Numbered from the stretch's first letter, positions 34,639-43,583 are shown. The stretch is 46,824 nucleotides of DNA from Lachnospiraceae bacterium UBA3772 (GCA_002371025.1 DFFQ01000169.1:1-46824), one strand, 5' to 3'. Made by a program: numbers and translations. Notes: a model not told the origin generated them from the letters alone.

Positions 34639-34683
34639 AAAGCACGCTATGGAGTCCGTTTTTATTTAAACCTAGCGTGCTTT
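34639..34683. other. hairpin in the GH16 leader
   Basis: AAAGCACGCTA (34639-34649) pairs perfectly with TAGCGTGCTTT (34673-34683) around 23 nt. It ends about 12 nt before the ribosome site. On the plus strand it would be a good terminator (T-run follows). On the minus strand the U-run is weak (CTTTATTAA), so it could be an attenuator, a stabilising 5' hairpin or the terminator of the hydrolase gene. Confidence 0.55.
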
Positions 34684-34696
34684 TTTGGTTTTGTTT

Positions 34697-34728
34697 GTGT
34701 GTGTGTGTGTCTTTTGTGTGTATGTGTA
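34697..34728. repeat. GT/CA dinucleotide tract in the GH16 leader
   Basis: Seven GT units (34697-34710), a short break and a second GT-rich run to about 34728. On the minus strand this is a CA-rich, unstructured 5' leader segment just upstream of the hairpin. Confidence 0.6.
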
Positions 34729-34756
34729 TTGTAATAATAGTGAATTTTAAATGAAA
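34728..34756 (-). promoter_or_regulatory. candidate promoter of the GH16 gene
   Basis: Minus strand: weak -35 TTTCAT (34756-34751), 17-bp spacer, -10 TACAAT (34733-34728). It would give a leader of about 105 nt carrying the CA tract and the hairpin. An alternative CTGACA-N18-TATACC lies slightly upstream. Confidence 0.4.
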
Positions 34757-34804
34757 GGTATATTAGATTCATTTACGATTTGTCAGATTCATGACATCAT
34801 TTTA

Positions 34805-35557
34805 TCAAGAGAAAAAATCTATTATTTTTTGTATTGCGAAATCCAACTGCTGTGGATTTGAGAATCTATGATCCGCTTTTTCTACTTCTATCAGTTCTAT
34901 TACATTTGCTTCTGCAAACTCTTCTGAATAAGCCACAGGAATCATCTCATCCTTTAATCCATGTATCATAAGGATATCATCTGCATAATCAAAAAATTCA
35001 TATTTTGTAATATCATTATCCTTTAATTCATCCAAAAATTCCTGACTTATCTTTATCAGCCTGTCACGTCCTAAGGTAATCTCTTTACCCTTGGATAATT
35101 TGCCTAAATCTTCCTCAGATATCGAATCCATTACTGCCTCATACATTCTTATGCCAGGTGACCTAAGTGCTATTTTGTTAAATGGATTTTCGTTATCATT
35201 TATATATTTTAATGTAAGATAAGCCCCAAAACTTACAGAGTAATTATATATTTTATCGGCTTTCATGGTCTCTTTAGCATATTTAACAACCAGTCTTAAA
35301 TATGTAAGGCATTCATTAAGCACCAGCTTTTTTCTTGCATCCTGTCCATGGCAAGGCCAGTCAAAACATATAACTCCGAATTTCTTATTTTTTGAAGTAA
35401 TCTTATCCCCGAATCTTTCTATGGATTTATTATCCTTAAATCCCCCAAAACCATGAGTTGCAATGACAATCTCTTTAATATCATGTATATCCTTGTTGAA
35501 AAACAATTTGCAACGAACACTAAAACCTTCTTCGTTAATATCAAATAATTTCTGCAT
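34805..35557 (-). CDS. alpha/beta hydrolase (250 aa)
   Basis: Start set at ATG 35557 (MQKLFDINEEG), 58 codons inside the longest open frame, because AAGGG lies upstream and the extension would run into the divergent RidA promoter. Motifs in order: oxyanion-loop ATHGFGGFKD, DWPCHGQD, nucleophile elbow YSVSFGAY (Ser in place of the first Gly), Asp in MIHGLKDEMIP and His in KADHRFSN. No signal peptide, so a cytoplasmic esterase or acyl-hydrolase. Near the GH16 gene a role in removing acyl groups from sugars is possible, but the substrate cannot be told. Confidence 0.85.
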   Translation of the reverse strand: MQKLFDINEEGFSVRCKLFFNKDIHDIKEIVIATHGFGGFKDNKSIERFGDKITSKNKKFGVICFDWPCHGQDARKKLVLNECLTYLRLVVKYAKETMKADKIYNYSVSFGAYLTLKYINDNENPFNKIALRSPGIRMYEAVMDSISEEDLGKLSKGKEITLGRDRLIKISQEFLDELKDNDITKYEFFDYADDILMIHGLKDEMIPVAYSEEFAEANVIELIEVEKADHRFSNPQQLDFAIQKIIDFFS

Positions 35558-35620
35558 ATTTTTTCCCTTCTGATAAATATCATATACTAACTCATTTTTT
35601 AAATATACCATATAGTGTCT

Positions 35621-35649
35621 TTGACACATACACGATGATATATTATCAT
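35621..35649 (+). promoter_or_regulatory. promoter of ridA
   Basis: TTGACA (35621-35626), 17-bp spacer, TATCAT (35644-35649). The ribosome site AGGAGG is at 35689-35694, before ATG 35703. Confidence 0.7.
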
Positions 35650-35702
35650 ATGATGAGGGTGTAAAACCCATAAAACATCTACTATTTAGGAGGACACTTA
35701 AA

Positions 35703-36086
35703 ATGGCTAATATCGCAATCCATACTGACAAGGCTCCTGCAGCACTTGGACCTTACTCACAGGCTATAAAGGCTGGAAATACAATCTATGTTTCAGGCCA
35801 GCTCGGTCTTGATCCTGCAACCGGTAAATTTCCTGCAGATGATGCTGTTTCACAGGCTCGTCAGTCTCTTACAAATATCAAAAACATTCTTGAAGCTGCT
35901 GGTGCTTCTATGAAGGACGTAGTTACTGTAACTGTCCTTCTTGATGATGTATCAACCTTCGCTGATATTAATAAAGTATATGCTGAGTTCTTTGCTGAGC
36001 CATATCCTGCCCGTGCCTGCTATGAAGTTGCAAAGCTTCCTGCAAATGCACTTATTGAAATTCAGGTTACAGCTGTACTCGCTTAA
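35703..36086 (+). CDS. ridA: RidA family enamine/imine deaminase (127 aa)
   Basis: Full-length YjgF/YER057c/UK114 protein. Characteristic blocks: APAALGPYSQAIKAGNTIYV, GQLGLDPATG, QSLTNIKNILEAAGA and the C-terminal ARACYEVAKLP-ALIEI with the substrate-binding Arg near 105. It hydrolyses reactive enamine/imine intermediates from PLP enzymes, releasing ammonia. Cytoplasmic trimer by family knowledge. Expressed alone between a good promoter and the terminator at 36091-36119. Placement next to a polyamine operon with PLP enzymes is suggestive but may be chance. Confidence 0.96.
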   Translation: MANIAIHTDKAPAALGPYSQAIKAGNTIYVSGQLGLDPATGKFPADDAVSQARQSLTNIKNILEAAGASMKDVVTVTVLLDDVSTFADINKVYAEFFAEPYPARACYEVAKLPANALIEIQVTAVLA

Positions 36087-36090
36087 GATA

Positions 36091-36119
36091 AAAAAACGTA
36101 CCATTTTGGTACGTTTTTT
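36091..36119 (+). terminator. terminator after ridA
   Basis: AAAAAACGTACC (36091-36102) pairs with GGTACGTTTTTT (36108-36119), loop 5 nt. The A and T ends make it bidirectional, so it can also stop the convergent polyamine operon ending at 36183. Confidence 0.9.
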
Positions 36120-36182
36120 CATTTTTGACTAATTATTATAACCATAATTCCAAACTTGAGCTCGCTTGGTTTATTATAAGAT

Positions 36183-37049
36183 TTACAGCAGATCGTATTC
36201 AGGACGGCGGTCACGGAAGACTCCCCAGCTCATTCTATATTCTAAGAGTTCATCTAAGTCAAAGCTGTGGATAAGGACTTCTTCCTTATCTCTTGTTGCC
36301 TGTTCTACAACTTCTCCTATTCCATTTGTAATAAAAGATGAGCCATAGAATTTAAGTTCTGATGACTGATTTCCATTTTCATCACAAGGAATAACTTTTT
36401 CAAGACCGATACGATTTGCAGCTACAACCGGCATAAGATTTGAAGCGCTATGCCCCTTCATGCATCTTCTCCAATGTGGCATACTGTCTTGCTCAAGGAT
36501 TGGCTCAGATCCTATGGCTGTAGGATAAAGAAGGATTTCAGCTCCCTTAGATGCCATTGATCTGGCAGGCTCCGGGAACCACTGATCCCAACAGATTCCA
36601 ACTCCGATCTTTCCAAATTCTGTATTCCAAACTTTATATCCGGTATTACCAGGTGTGAAGTAGAACTTCTCCTGATAGAAATGATCATCAGGTATATGAG
36701 TCTTTCTATAAACTCCAAGCACCCTTCCGTCTGTATCTATCATTGCTATTGAATTATAAAGTACATAGCCATCTCTTTCATAAAAGCTTATTGGCAGTAC
36801 AACATGAAGCTCTTTTGCAAGATCTTTAAAATGTTTCACAGCATCATTTTCTTCTACTGATTTTGCATATTCATAATATTCATATCTTCTTTCCTGACAA
36901 AAATAAGGTCTTTCAAATAATTCAGGAAGAAGTATGATATTTGCTCCTTTAGAAGCGGCTTCTCTTACCATTTTATCAGCTTTTTTTATATTTTCTTCCA
37001 GGATTTCTGTCATCTGCATCTGGATTGCAGCAACTGTAACTGATCTCAT
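36183..37049 (-). CDS. aguB: N-carbamoylputrescine amidase (288 aa)
   Basis: Nitrilase-superfamily amidase: catalytic Glu E43 in LLPELFERPYF, Lys K116 in YRKTHIP, Cys C153 in GVGICWDQWFPE. The motif HIPDDHFYQEKFYFTPGNTG is typical of N-carbamoylputrescine amidases. It converts N-carbamoylputrescine to putrescine, CO2 and ammonia. Last gene of the six-gene polyamine operon, about 80 bp after aguA. Confidence 0.95.
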   Translation of the reverse strand: MRSVTVAAIQMQMTEILEENIKKADKMVREAASKGANIILLPELFERPYFCQERRYEYYEYAKSVEENDAVKHFKDLAKELHVVLPISFYERDGYVLYNSIAMIDTDGRVLGVYRKTHIPDDHFYQEKFYFTPGNTGYKVWNTEFGKIGVGICWDQWFPEPARSMASKGAEILLYPTAIGSEPILEQDSMPHWRRCMKGHSASNLMPVVAANRIGLEKVIPCDENGNQSSELKFYGSSFITNGIGEVVEQATRDKEEVLIHSFDLDELLEYRMSWGVFRDRRPEYDLL

Positions 37050-37130
37050 AAAGAATAACCTCTTAATTATTGATAGTAGTTTTTCATACTAAAATTTTAA
37101 TAGTACTTTGTTTTGATCATACTTATTTTT

Positions 37131-38339
37131 TTATCTCATGCCCTTAGGTATCTGCTGGGTTATACAATGGATATTTCCACCACCGACAATTATCTTTCTT
37201 GCAGGGATCATAACCACTGGTCTGTCTGGGAAGAGCTTTGAAAATTTTCTTTCTGCTTCCTTATCTGTTTCTTCGTTTTCCCCTCCAAAGGAAGGAACTA
37301 AAACGCAGGAATTTCCTATATAGAAATTTACATAGCTTGCAGCAAGTCTTTCTCCTACTTCTCTTTCATCTTCACCTTCATCCGGCATCAGACTTCTCAT
37401 TTCTTCTTCTGTAATGGTGACAGGAGTCTTTGGGATTGCTATCTTTGTTATCTCAATCTTTCTTCCCTTTGCATCTCTTACTTCTTCTAATACCTTAAGA
37501 TCTGCAAGACTCATTTCATACTGAGGATCATCTTTATCATCTGTCCAGGCAAGGACTGCGGATCCTGGTTTTACAAAAGCAAATACATTATCTATATGCT
37601 GATCTGTTTCATCATTATATATTCCATATGGAAGCCAGATAACCTTAGTTACTCCCAGCATTTCCATAAGTCTGTTTTCTATCTCTTCTTTTGTCATATC
37701 AGGATTTCTGCCAGGACTAAGGAGACATTTCTCTGTAACTACACAGGTTCCCTCTCCATCTACATGGATGGCACCACCTTCAAGAACAAAGTCATCACCT
37801 TCAAATATCTCGTAGCCAGTCTTTTCAGCAAACTTTACTGCAAAGGCATTATCCTTTTCCCAGTCACTGTAAAGTCCGTTATAAAGACCTCCCCAGGCAT
37901 TAAAACGCCAGTTGATGGCCTTTACCTTTCCTTCTTCATTCTTAACAAAGGTAGGACCAATGTCTCTTGCCCAGGCATCATCAGATTCTATTATTAAAGG
38001 AATGATATTTTCTCTTAAATATTCCTTATCATCATTCGATATACCCTTGTCTGATTCTTTTGATATATCCTTGTCTGATCCACACGAAAGTTCATTTATA
38101 AATCTTTCTATCTCTTCCTTCATCCATTGGAAGTTTTCCTCATCAGAGCAGATATAAACTTTTTCTTTTTTTGCAAGATTTGCTGCAATAAGAAGAAAAA
38201 CCGGCTGTACATCAGCTCCTCCATTGGTCCATGACCCAGGTCTTACAGGCCATATAAGGATAGTTCCTTCATGTTCTTCAAATTCTGCCGGCATTCTAAA
38301 TCCCATTTCTTTTGGAATTTTTCTTATTAATTCTGTCAT
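37131..38339 (-). CDS. aguA: agmatine deiminase (402 aa)
   Basis: Peptidyl-arginine-deiminase fold: start MPAEFEEHEGTILIWPVRPG, WARDIGPTFV, FVLEGGAIHVDGEGT and catalytic Cys392 in GGGNIHCITQQIPKG at the C-terminus. It converts agmatine to N-carbamoylputrescine and ammonia. The start overlaps the nspC stop by 4 bp. Residues 88-103 hold an imperfect tandem repeat SDKDISKE/SDKGISND not expected in the family, probably a surface loop. Confidence 0.97.
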   Translation of the reverse strand: MTELIRKIPKEMGFRMPAEFEEHEGTILIWPVRPGSWTNGGADVQPVFLLIAANLAKKEKVYICSDEENFQWMKEEIERFINELSCGSDKDISKESDKGISNDDKEYLRENIIPLIIESDDAWARDIGPTFVKNEEGKVKAINWRFNAWGGLYNGLYSDWEKDNAFAVKFAEKTGYEIFEGDDFVLEGGAIHVDGEGTCVVTEKCLLSPGRNPDMTKEEIENRLMEMLGVTKVIWLPYGIYNDETDQHIDNVFAFVKPGSAVLAWTDDKDDPQYEMSLADLKVLEEVRDAKGRKIEITKIAIPKTPVTITEEEMRSLMPDEGEDEREVGERLAASYVNFYIGNSCVLVPSFGGENEETDKEAERKFSKLFPDRPVVMIPARKIIVGGGNIHCITQQIPKGMR

Positions 38340-39490
38340 GAAAGTCTCTCCTTAAAATCCTCATATGAGAATTCTTTTATAAGACGGCATTCACCTTCTT
38401 CATCCATTGCATAGATAGAAGGAAGAGCCATGCCGTTAAATGTATTATTTTTAACCATTGAATAAATGGCCATATCTTCAAAATAAAGTCTATCTCCAGT
38501 CTTTATCTTATTATCAAATGAATAATCTCCTATCACGTCTCCTGCAAGACAGGTACATGAAGAAAGCCTGTAGCTATAAGGCTTTTCATTCTTTTCTCCA
38601 CTATCTTTAAGAGGTGGTCGATAAGGCATTTCTAAAACATCCGGCATATGGCAGGCAGCAGATGCATCCAGTAAAAGGATAGAGATATCATTTTCAACTA
38701 TATCAAGTACTTCTGTCACAAGATAACCTGCATTAAGTGCAACAGCCTCCCCCGGTTCAAGATAAACTTCTACCGAGTATGTATCTTTAAGGCGTCTGAT
38801 AAGACTGATCAATTCATCCACTCCATAATCTTTACGACTTATATGATGTCCGCCTCCAAGATTAAGCCATTTGATCTTAGGGCTCTTTAAAATATCTCCA
38901 AACTTATCTTCTAAAACTGCTACTGTTGTGATAAGATCATCCACATTCTGCTCGCAGAGTGTATGCATATGGATACCATCTACCAAGTCAAATAAGCCCG
39001 GATAGTCCTTTATACCCTTATCGAAATTTTTTCTTGTTACTCCAAGTCTTGAACCAGGAGCACATGGGTCATATATCTCATGATCTCCTTCTTGCGTCGA
39101 GCACTCAGGATTTATGCGAAGACCAATGCCTTTACCGGCCTTTTTTATTATCTCTGCATATTTATCTAACTGTGAAAAAGAATTAAAGATAATATGATCA
39201 CAGATACGGCTTATCTCATCTATCTCGTCCTTTTTATAGGCCGGTGAAAAGATATGATTTTCCTTCCCCATTTCCTCTGCTCCAAGCCTTGCTTCGTAAA
39301 GTCCTGATGCAGTTGCTCCGGAAAGATATTTAGCTATAAGCTTATACTCTGCAAATGCTGAGAAAGCCTTCTGGGCAAGGAGGATCTTACATCCTGCTTC
39401 TTTTTCAACCCTAGAAAGAATCTGCAAATTTTCCTTAAGCTTTTTTTCATCTATCACATAGGATGGTGTAGGAATTTCCGTGATCTTCAT
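38336..39490 (-). CDS. nspC: carboxynorspermidine/carboxyspermidine decarboxylase (384 aa)
   Basis: Alanine-racemase-fold PLP decarboxylase: PLP lysine K41 in ILLAQKAFSAF, the loop NLGGGHHISRKDY, YLEPGEAVALNAGY, and the conserved active-site Cys region SCTCLAGDVIGDY. It decarboxylates carboxyspermidine (or carboxynorspermidine) to spermidine (or norspermidine). It lies 120 bp after the dehydrogenase gene 39613-40875, with a GGAGA ribosome site; the gap contains two copies of TAGAGTTAG and a small hairpin. Confidence 0.95.
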   Translation of the reverse strand: MKITEIPTPSYVIDEKKLKENLQILSRVEKEAGCKILLAQKAFSAFAEYKLIAKYLSGATASGLYEARLGAEEMGKENHIFSPAYKKDEIDEISRICDHIIFNSFSQLDKYAEIIKKAGKGIGLRINPECSTQEGDHEIYDPCAPGSRLGVTRKNFDKGIKDYPGLFDLVDGIHMHTLCEQNVDDLITTVAVLEDKFGDILKSPKIKWLNLGGGHHISRKDYGVDELISLIRRLKDTYSVEVYLEPGEAVALNAGYLVTEVLDIVENDISILLLDASAACHMPDVLEMPYRPPLKDSGEKNEKPYSYRLSSCTCLAGDVIGDYSFDNKIKTGDRLYFEDMAIYSMVKNNTFNGMALPSIYAMDEEGECRLIKEFSYEDFKERLS

Positions 39491-39612
39491 GTTAAATCTC
39501 CGTTTAAAAAATTATCTTGTCCCTCGACATATATTTTGAAAAGTTTTTCCCTGCTAACTCTACATATATTAAGTACTAACTCTAACATACTTTTTAGAGT
39601 CTTAAACTACAT

Positions 39613-40875
39613 TTAGTCAACAAGCACAGGGTTCTCATCTACAACCCAAGGAAGACCATATTTGTTAAGTGCTTCCATATATGGATCTGGATCAAATTCA
39701 TCTGTTGTAAATACCCCCGGCTTCTTCCACTGACCAGTTGCAAGAAGCATAGTTCCGATCATAGCTGGAACACCTGTTGTATAAGAAATAGCCTGTGAAC
39801 CAAGCTCCTTATAGCATTCCTGGTGATCGCATACGTTGTAGATATAGATTTTTCTTTCTTTTCCATCCTTCTTACCAGTGAAGATACATCCGATATTTGT
39901 CTTACCAACAGTTCTTGGTCCAAGAGAAGCTGGGTCTGGAAGAAGTGCTTTAAGGAACTGGATAGGAACGATCTCTGTTCCATTATAGTTAATAGGCTCT
40001 GTTGAAAGCATTCCAACATCTTCAAGACATCTCATATGATCAAGATAGCTCTGTCCAAATGTCATAAAGAATCTGATTCTCTTTACTTCAGGCATATTAC
40101 GTCCAAGGGCTTCAATCTCTTCGTGATGAAGAAGATACATATCCTTTTCTCCAACCTGATCGAAATTATATTTTCTATGAATGCTCATAGCAGGAATCTC
40201 AACCCACTTACCGTTTTCAAGGTATGAACCAGGAGCTGATACTTCTCTTAAGTTGATCTCAGGATTAAAGTTTGTGGCAAATGCATATCCATGATCACCA
40301 CCGTTGCAGTCAAGAATATCGATAGTATCTATCTCATCAAAATAATGCTTCTTTGCATATGCCGCAAATACGCTGGTTACACCTGGATCAAAACCTGTTC
40401 CAAGGATAGCTGTAAGACCAGCCTTTTCAAACTTCTCCTTATAAGCCCACTGCCATGAATAATCGAAATATGCAGAGAATCCAAGTTCTTTACATCTTTT
40501 GTCATAAACCTTTCTCCATTCAGGGTCATCAATATTTTCAGGCTCATAATTTGCTGTATCTACATAATGAACCCCTGCATTAAGGCAGGCATCCATAATT
40601 GTAAGATCCTGATAAGGAAGAGCTACATTTAAAACCATATCTGGAGCGTAATCCTTAATAAGGGCTGTTAATTCATCTACATTATCAGCATCAACTTTTG
40701 CTGTTACAATGCGGGTCTTTGAACCCTCAGCCTCAATCTTTTTCTTTAAGTCGTCGCACTTTGAAACAGTTCGGCTGGCTATCATCATATCTGTAAAGAC
40801 CTCATCTAATTTTGCGATCTTCTGAATTGCTACCTGAGCTACACCTCCGCAGCCTATTACCATAACTTTGCTCAT
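39613..40875 (-). CDS. carboxyspermidine dehydrogenase, saccharopine-dehydrogenase family (420 aa)
   Basis: N-terminal Rossmann fold with VIGCGGVAQVAIQKIA, saccharopine-dehydrogenase-like body (GFDPGVTSVFAAYAKKHYFD). In operons with nspC this enzyme condenses aspartate semialdehyde with putrescine (or diaminopropane) and reduces the product to carboxyspermidine using NADPH. It begins 2 bp after speE. A lysine-biosynthesis role is less likely because of the partner genes. A carboxyaminopropyl-agmatine activity is an alternative, but the aguA/aguB genes in the operon point to putrescine as acceptor. Confidence 0.93.
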   Translation of the reverse strand: MSKVMVIGCGGVAQVAIQKIAKLDEVFTDMMIASRTVSKCDDLKKKIEAEGSKTRIVTAKVDADNVDELTALIKDYAPDMVLNVALPYQDLTIMDACLNAGVHYVDTANYEPENIDDPEWRKVYDKRCKELGFSAYFDYSWQWAYKEKFEKAGLTAILGTGFDPGVTSVFAAYAKKHYFDEIDTIDILDCNGGDHGYAFATNFNPEINLREVSAPGSYLENGKWVEIPAMSIHRKYNFDQVGEKDMYLLHHEEIEALGRNMPEVKRIRFFMTFGQSYLDHMRCLEDVGMLSTEPINYNGTEIVPIQFLKALLPDPASLGPRTVGKTNIGCIFTGKKDGKERKIYIYNVCDHQECYKELGSQAISYTTGVPAMIGTMLLATGQWKKPGVFTTDEFDPDPYMEALNKYGLPWVVDENPVLVD

Positions 40876-40877
40876 AT

Positions 40878-41732
40878 CTATTTTTCCTCCTCTGAAAGAA
40901 TATCCTCTACGTATTTTGGAAGCATAAATGCTCCTCTGTGAAGATTGGTAGTATAATACCAGGTCTTTAATTTTCTCTCATTCCACTTAGCAGGATTAAA
41001 ATCCTTAAGTGGATGATATTTTTTAGATGCAAATCCAAACATCCAGTATCCTGCAGGACAGGTTGGAATGCTGGCCTGATATACACGGCTTATTGGAAAT
41101 GATCTGAATACCTTTCTATGCATGGCACGGAACGCTGCCTCGTCCTCATCATAGAATGGGCTGCCGTGCTGATATACCATGATTCCGTCTTCATGAAGTG
41201 CCTTGAAGCAGCTTCCATAAAACTCTCTGGTAAAAAGTCCTTCCGTATGTCCAAAAGGATCAGTAGAATCATTTATGATAAGATCATATTTATCCTGACA
41301 CCTTCTAAGGAATCTAAGACCATCCATATTTGTGATATGAACTCTGTCATCATCAAATCCCTTTGCTGTTTCCGGGAAGAATTCCTTTGAAACCTTAACG
41401 AACATCTCATCCTGCTCAACTACATCAATGTTTTCGATTTCCGGATACATGGTAAGAACCTTTGCTACGCCTCCATCACCACCACCGATGATAAGAACAT
41501 TTTTTACATTAGGGTGCACTGCCATAGGCACATGAACCACCATTTCATTATAGATAAATTCATCAGCATCCGAGAAAATGATCTCTCCATCCAGTACGAT
41601 TATCTTTCCATATTCCGGAGTCTTAAATACATCTATCCTCTGGTAATCGCTCTGGCCTGAATATAACTGTTTTTCTACACGTACCTGGTGTCTTACATTA
41701 TCAGTATCTGATTGTGAAAACCAAATTTCCAT
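40878..41732 (-). CDS. speE: spermidine synthase-like aminopropyltransferase (284 aa)
   Basis: Start set at ATG 41732 (MEIWFSQSDTDNV), with AGGAGG 6 nt upstream; the longer frame would overlap speA. Motifs: GGGDGGVAKVLTMYP for nucleotide binding, VEQDEMFV, and catalytic Asp in LIINDSTDPFGH. It transfers aminopropyl from decarboxylated SAM to putrescine. No SAM decarboxylase (speD) gene is in the window, and the same operon has the carboxyspermidine route, so its substrate is an open question. Confidence 0.93.
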   Translation of the reverse strand: MEIWFSQSDTDNVRHQVRVEKQLYSGQSDYQRIDVFKTPEYGKIIVLDGEIIFSDADEFIYNEMVVHVPMAVHPNVKNVLIIGGGDGGVAKVLTMYPEIENIDVVEQDEMFVKVSKEFFPETAKGFDDDRVHITNMDGLRFLRRCQDKYDLIINDSTDPFGHTEGLFTREFYGSCFKALHEDGIMVYQHGSPFYDEDEAAFRAMHRKVFRSFPISRVYQASIPTCPAGYWMFGFASKKYHPLKDFNPAKWNERKLKTWYYTTNLHRGAFMLPKYVEDILSEEEK

Positions 41733-41743
41733 CAGCTGCCTCC

Positions 41744-43192
41744 TTATACCATAACATCTATCATCATACACTCAGGATCTCTTGTTCCCATTAATGAACA
41801 ACCTTTTTCTCTTGAGTAGTCAATATATTCTATTATTTCTTCTGTGATCAGCTCTCCCGGAGTAAGAATAGGAATTCCCGGTGGATAACACATTACTAAT
41901 TCTCCGCTTATCTTTCCTGCTGCATCCTTTACAGGGACTGTCATCTTGCTTCCATAAAATGCCTCTTTCGGTGAAAGCTTTAATTCCGGCTGTATAAACT
42001 CTCCGCAGTAAAGATCATTTCTATCCTTTTCATAAACTCTCTTAATATCTTCAAGAGCTCCAACAAGTCTTTCAATATCCTGCATTCTGTCTCCAATGGA
42101 TATATAAGCAAGGATATTTCCGATATCGCCAAACTCGATCTGAATATCATATTCATCGCGAAGGATGTCATATACTTCAATACCTGTAAGACCTATGCCC
42201 TGGGTATAGACAGACAGCTTAGTTACATCGAAATCATATACGCTGTCTCCGTCAATAAGTTCACGGCCGTAAGCATAATAACCGCCAAGATCATTTATCT
42301 CTTCTCTTGCATATTCCGCCATTCTGGTAACCTTGCTGAAGGCTTCTCTTCCGTGTAGCGCAAGATTTCTTCTTGAAATATCAAGACTTGAGATAAGAAG
42401 ATAAGAAGCACTTGTAGTCTGGGTAAGATTAATTATCGACTGCATGTATTCTCCATCTACATTTGGTCCTGTAAGAAGTATTGAGCTCTGAGTCAGACTT
42501 CCTCCTGATTTATGCATTGAAACAGCAGCCATATCCGCGCCAGCTTCCATACCTGAAACAGGAAGTCCTTCTCCAAAATAAAGATGAGTTCCATGAGCTT
42601 CATCTACAAGAGCTTTCATTCCCGCCTTATGAGCCATATCAACTAATTTTTTTAAATCAGAGGCGATTCCATAATAAGTAGGATTATTTACAAATATTGC
42701 TTTTGCGTTTGGATGTTCCTTAATAGCTTTTTCAACTTCGTGAGCTTCCATACCTGTTGCGATACCTATTTCCGGATTAACCTTAACCGGCACATAAACA
42801 GGGATACCGCCGCAAAGTACTAAAGCATTTATAACACTCTTATGGACATTTCTTGGAAGGATTATCTCATCGCCATCTCTAATGGTTGCCAGGACCATGC
42901 ACTGAACTGCCGATGTTGTTCCATTTACCATAAAGAAAGCTCTATCTGCTCCGAAAGCATCTGCTGTAAGATTCTCGGCTTCTCTGATAACTGAAACAGG
43001 ATGACTCAGATTATCCAGCATCTTCATGGAATTAACATCCACTCCGACACATTTTTCTCCTAAGAAATCCAGGAGTTCTGTATTGCCTCTACCTCTTTTA
43101 TGTCCAGGAACATCAAATGGTACTACTCTTCTTTTTCTAAGTTCTATCAGCGCATCATAAACCGGCGCCAACTGCTGTCTTACAATATTCAT
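41744..43192 (-). CDS. speA: arginine decarboxylase, short fold-type-I Orn/Lys/Arg decarboxylase (482 aa)
   Basis: PLP-dependent fold-I decarboxylase: N-terminal VVPFDVPGHKRGRG, VNGTTSAVQ, LVDEAHGTHLYFG and PLP lysine K228 in SMHKSGGSLTQSS. The C-terminal domain has the CYPPGIPILTPGE motif. The length matches the Bacillus SpeA/YaaO type. Arginine is the most likely substrate because aguA and aguB, which use agmatine, are in the operon; lysine or ornithine cannot be excluded by motif. First gene of the operon, behind a long leader with an internal terminator. Confidence 0.92.
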   Translation of the reverse strand: MNIVRQQLAPVYDALIELRKRRVVPFDVPGHKRGRGNTELLDFLGEKCVGVDVNSMKMLDNLSHPVSVIREAENLTADAFGADRAFFMVNGTTSAVQCMVLATIRDGDEIILPRNVHKSVINALVLCGGIPVYVPVKVNPEIGIATGMEAHEVEKAIKEHPNAKAIFVNNPTYYGIASDLKKLVDMAHKAGMKALVDEAHGTHLYFGEGLPVSGMEAGADMAAVSMHKSGGSLTQSSILLTGPNVDGEYMQSIINLTQTTSASYLLISSLDISRRNLALHGREAFSKVTRMAEYAREEINDLGGYYAYGRELIDGDSVYDFDVTKLSVYTQGIGLTGIEVYDILRDEYDIQIEFGDIGNILAYISIGDRMQDIERLVGALEDIKRVYEKDRNDLYCGEFIQPELKLSPKEAFYGSKMTVPVKDAAGKISGELVMCYPPGIPILTPGELITEEIIEYIDYSREKGCSLMGTRDPECMMIDVMV

Positions 43193-43577
43193 GTCATCTC
43201 ACCCACTGATTATTTTTTTTTGCAACATTTGACCGGGTTGCTTAAGAGTTCTTTTACTTAGCCGTAAAAATCCATAAGCCTTATATTTTCAAGGTTTATC
43301 GCTTTCTTTTCAGCAAAAAAATAAAGCCAGAACGCGAAATGGCATCCTGGCAACATAGTCATTCTTATTTAAAGATTTTCTGCTTTTATTCGGAGACGTC
43401 ACGAAATATTTTGCAAATTATCTAACGAAATTTGACCATTTAACAGGATTCATTCCTGAAAATTTAAGTTCTCCTGATTATCTTAGTTTTAAGAATATCA
43501 GGACCGGCCTCTCACTTTCTCGTGCCGCCGGCTACTCAATCAATGTCGCTTTGCAAAACATTCCTGTCTGCTCACTT
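43193..43577 (-). promoter_or_regulatory. long structured leader of speA, candidate riboswitch or attenuator
   Basis: About 385 nt from the predicted start (near 43577) to ATG 43192. Read on the minus strand it has a GC-rich GCCGG/CCGGC pairing near 43500-43530, a hairpin TCCTGAT...ATCAGGA (about 43466-43503) with inner TCTTA/TAAGA, and then a terminator at 43314-43351. About 120 nt separate the terminator from the start codon. This is the layout of a transcriptional on/off switch. I do not recognise a known riboswitch class. The plus-strand open frame over this region is not taken as a gene. Confidence 0.6.
43314..43351 (-). terminator. terminator within the speA leader
   Basis: GCCAGGA and TTCTGGC (43351-43345 and 43332-43326) form a 7-bp stem with one wobble. 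It is followed on the minus strand by TTTATTTTTTT. It precedes the speA start by about 120 nt, so it would stop transcription before the operon unless overcome. Confidence 0.7.
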
Positions 43578-43583
43578 AGTCAA

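Noticed and set aside
35558..35731. N-terminal extension of the alpha/beta hydrolase
   Set aside because: It would run through the divergent ridA promoter and overlap ridA; a better ribosome site precedes ATG 35557.
39613..40875. Saccharopine dehydrogenase of lysine metabolism
   Set aside because: It is embedded with nspC and speA, which is the usual context of carboxyspermidine dehydrogenase.
41733..41771. Longer speE start overlapping speA
   Set aside because: AGGAGG with good spacing precedes ATG 41732, and the family's usual start is near MEIWFSQ.
41744..43192. Lysine or ornithine decarboxylase for the speA gene
   Set aside because: Motifs cannot separate them, but aguA and aguB in the same operon consume agmatine, so arginine is more likely.
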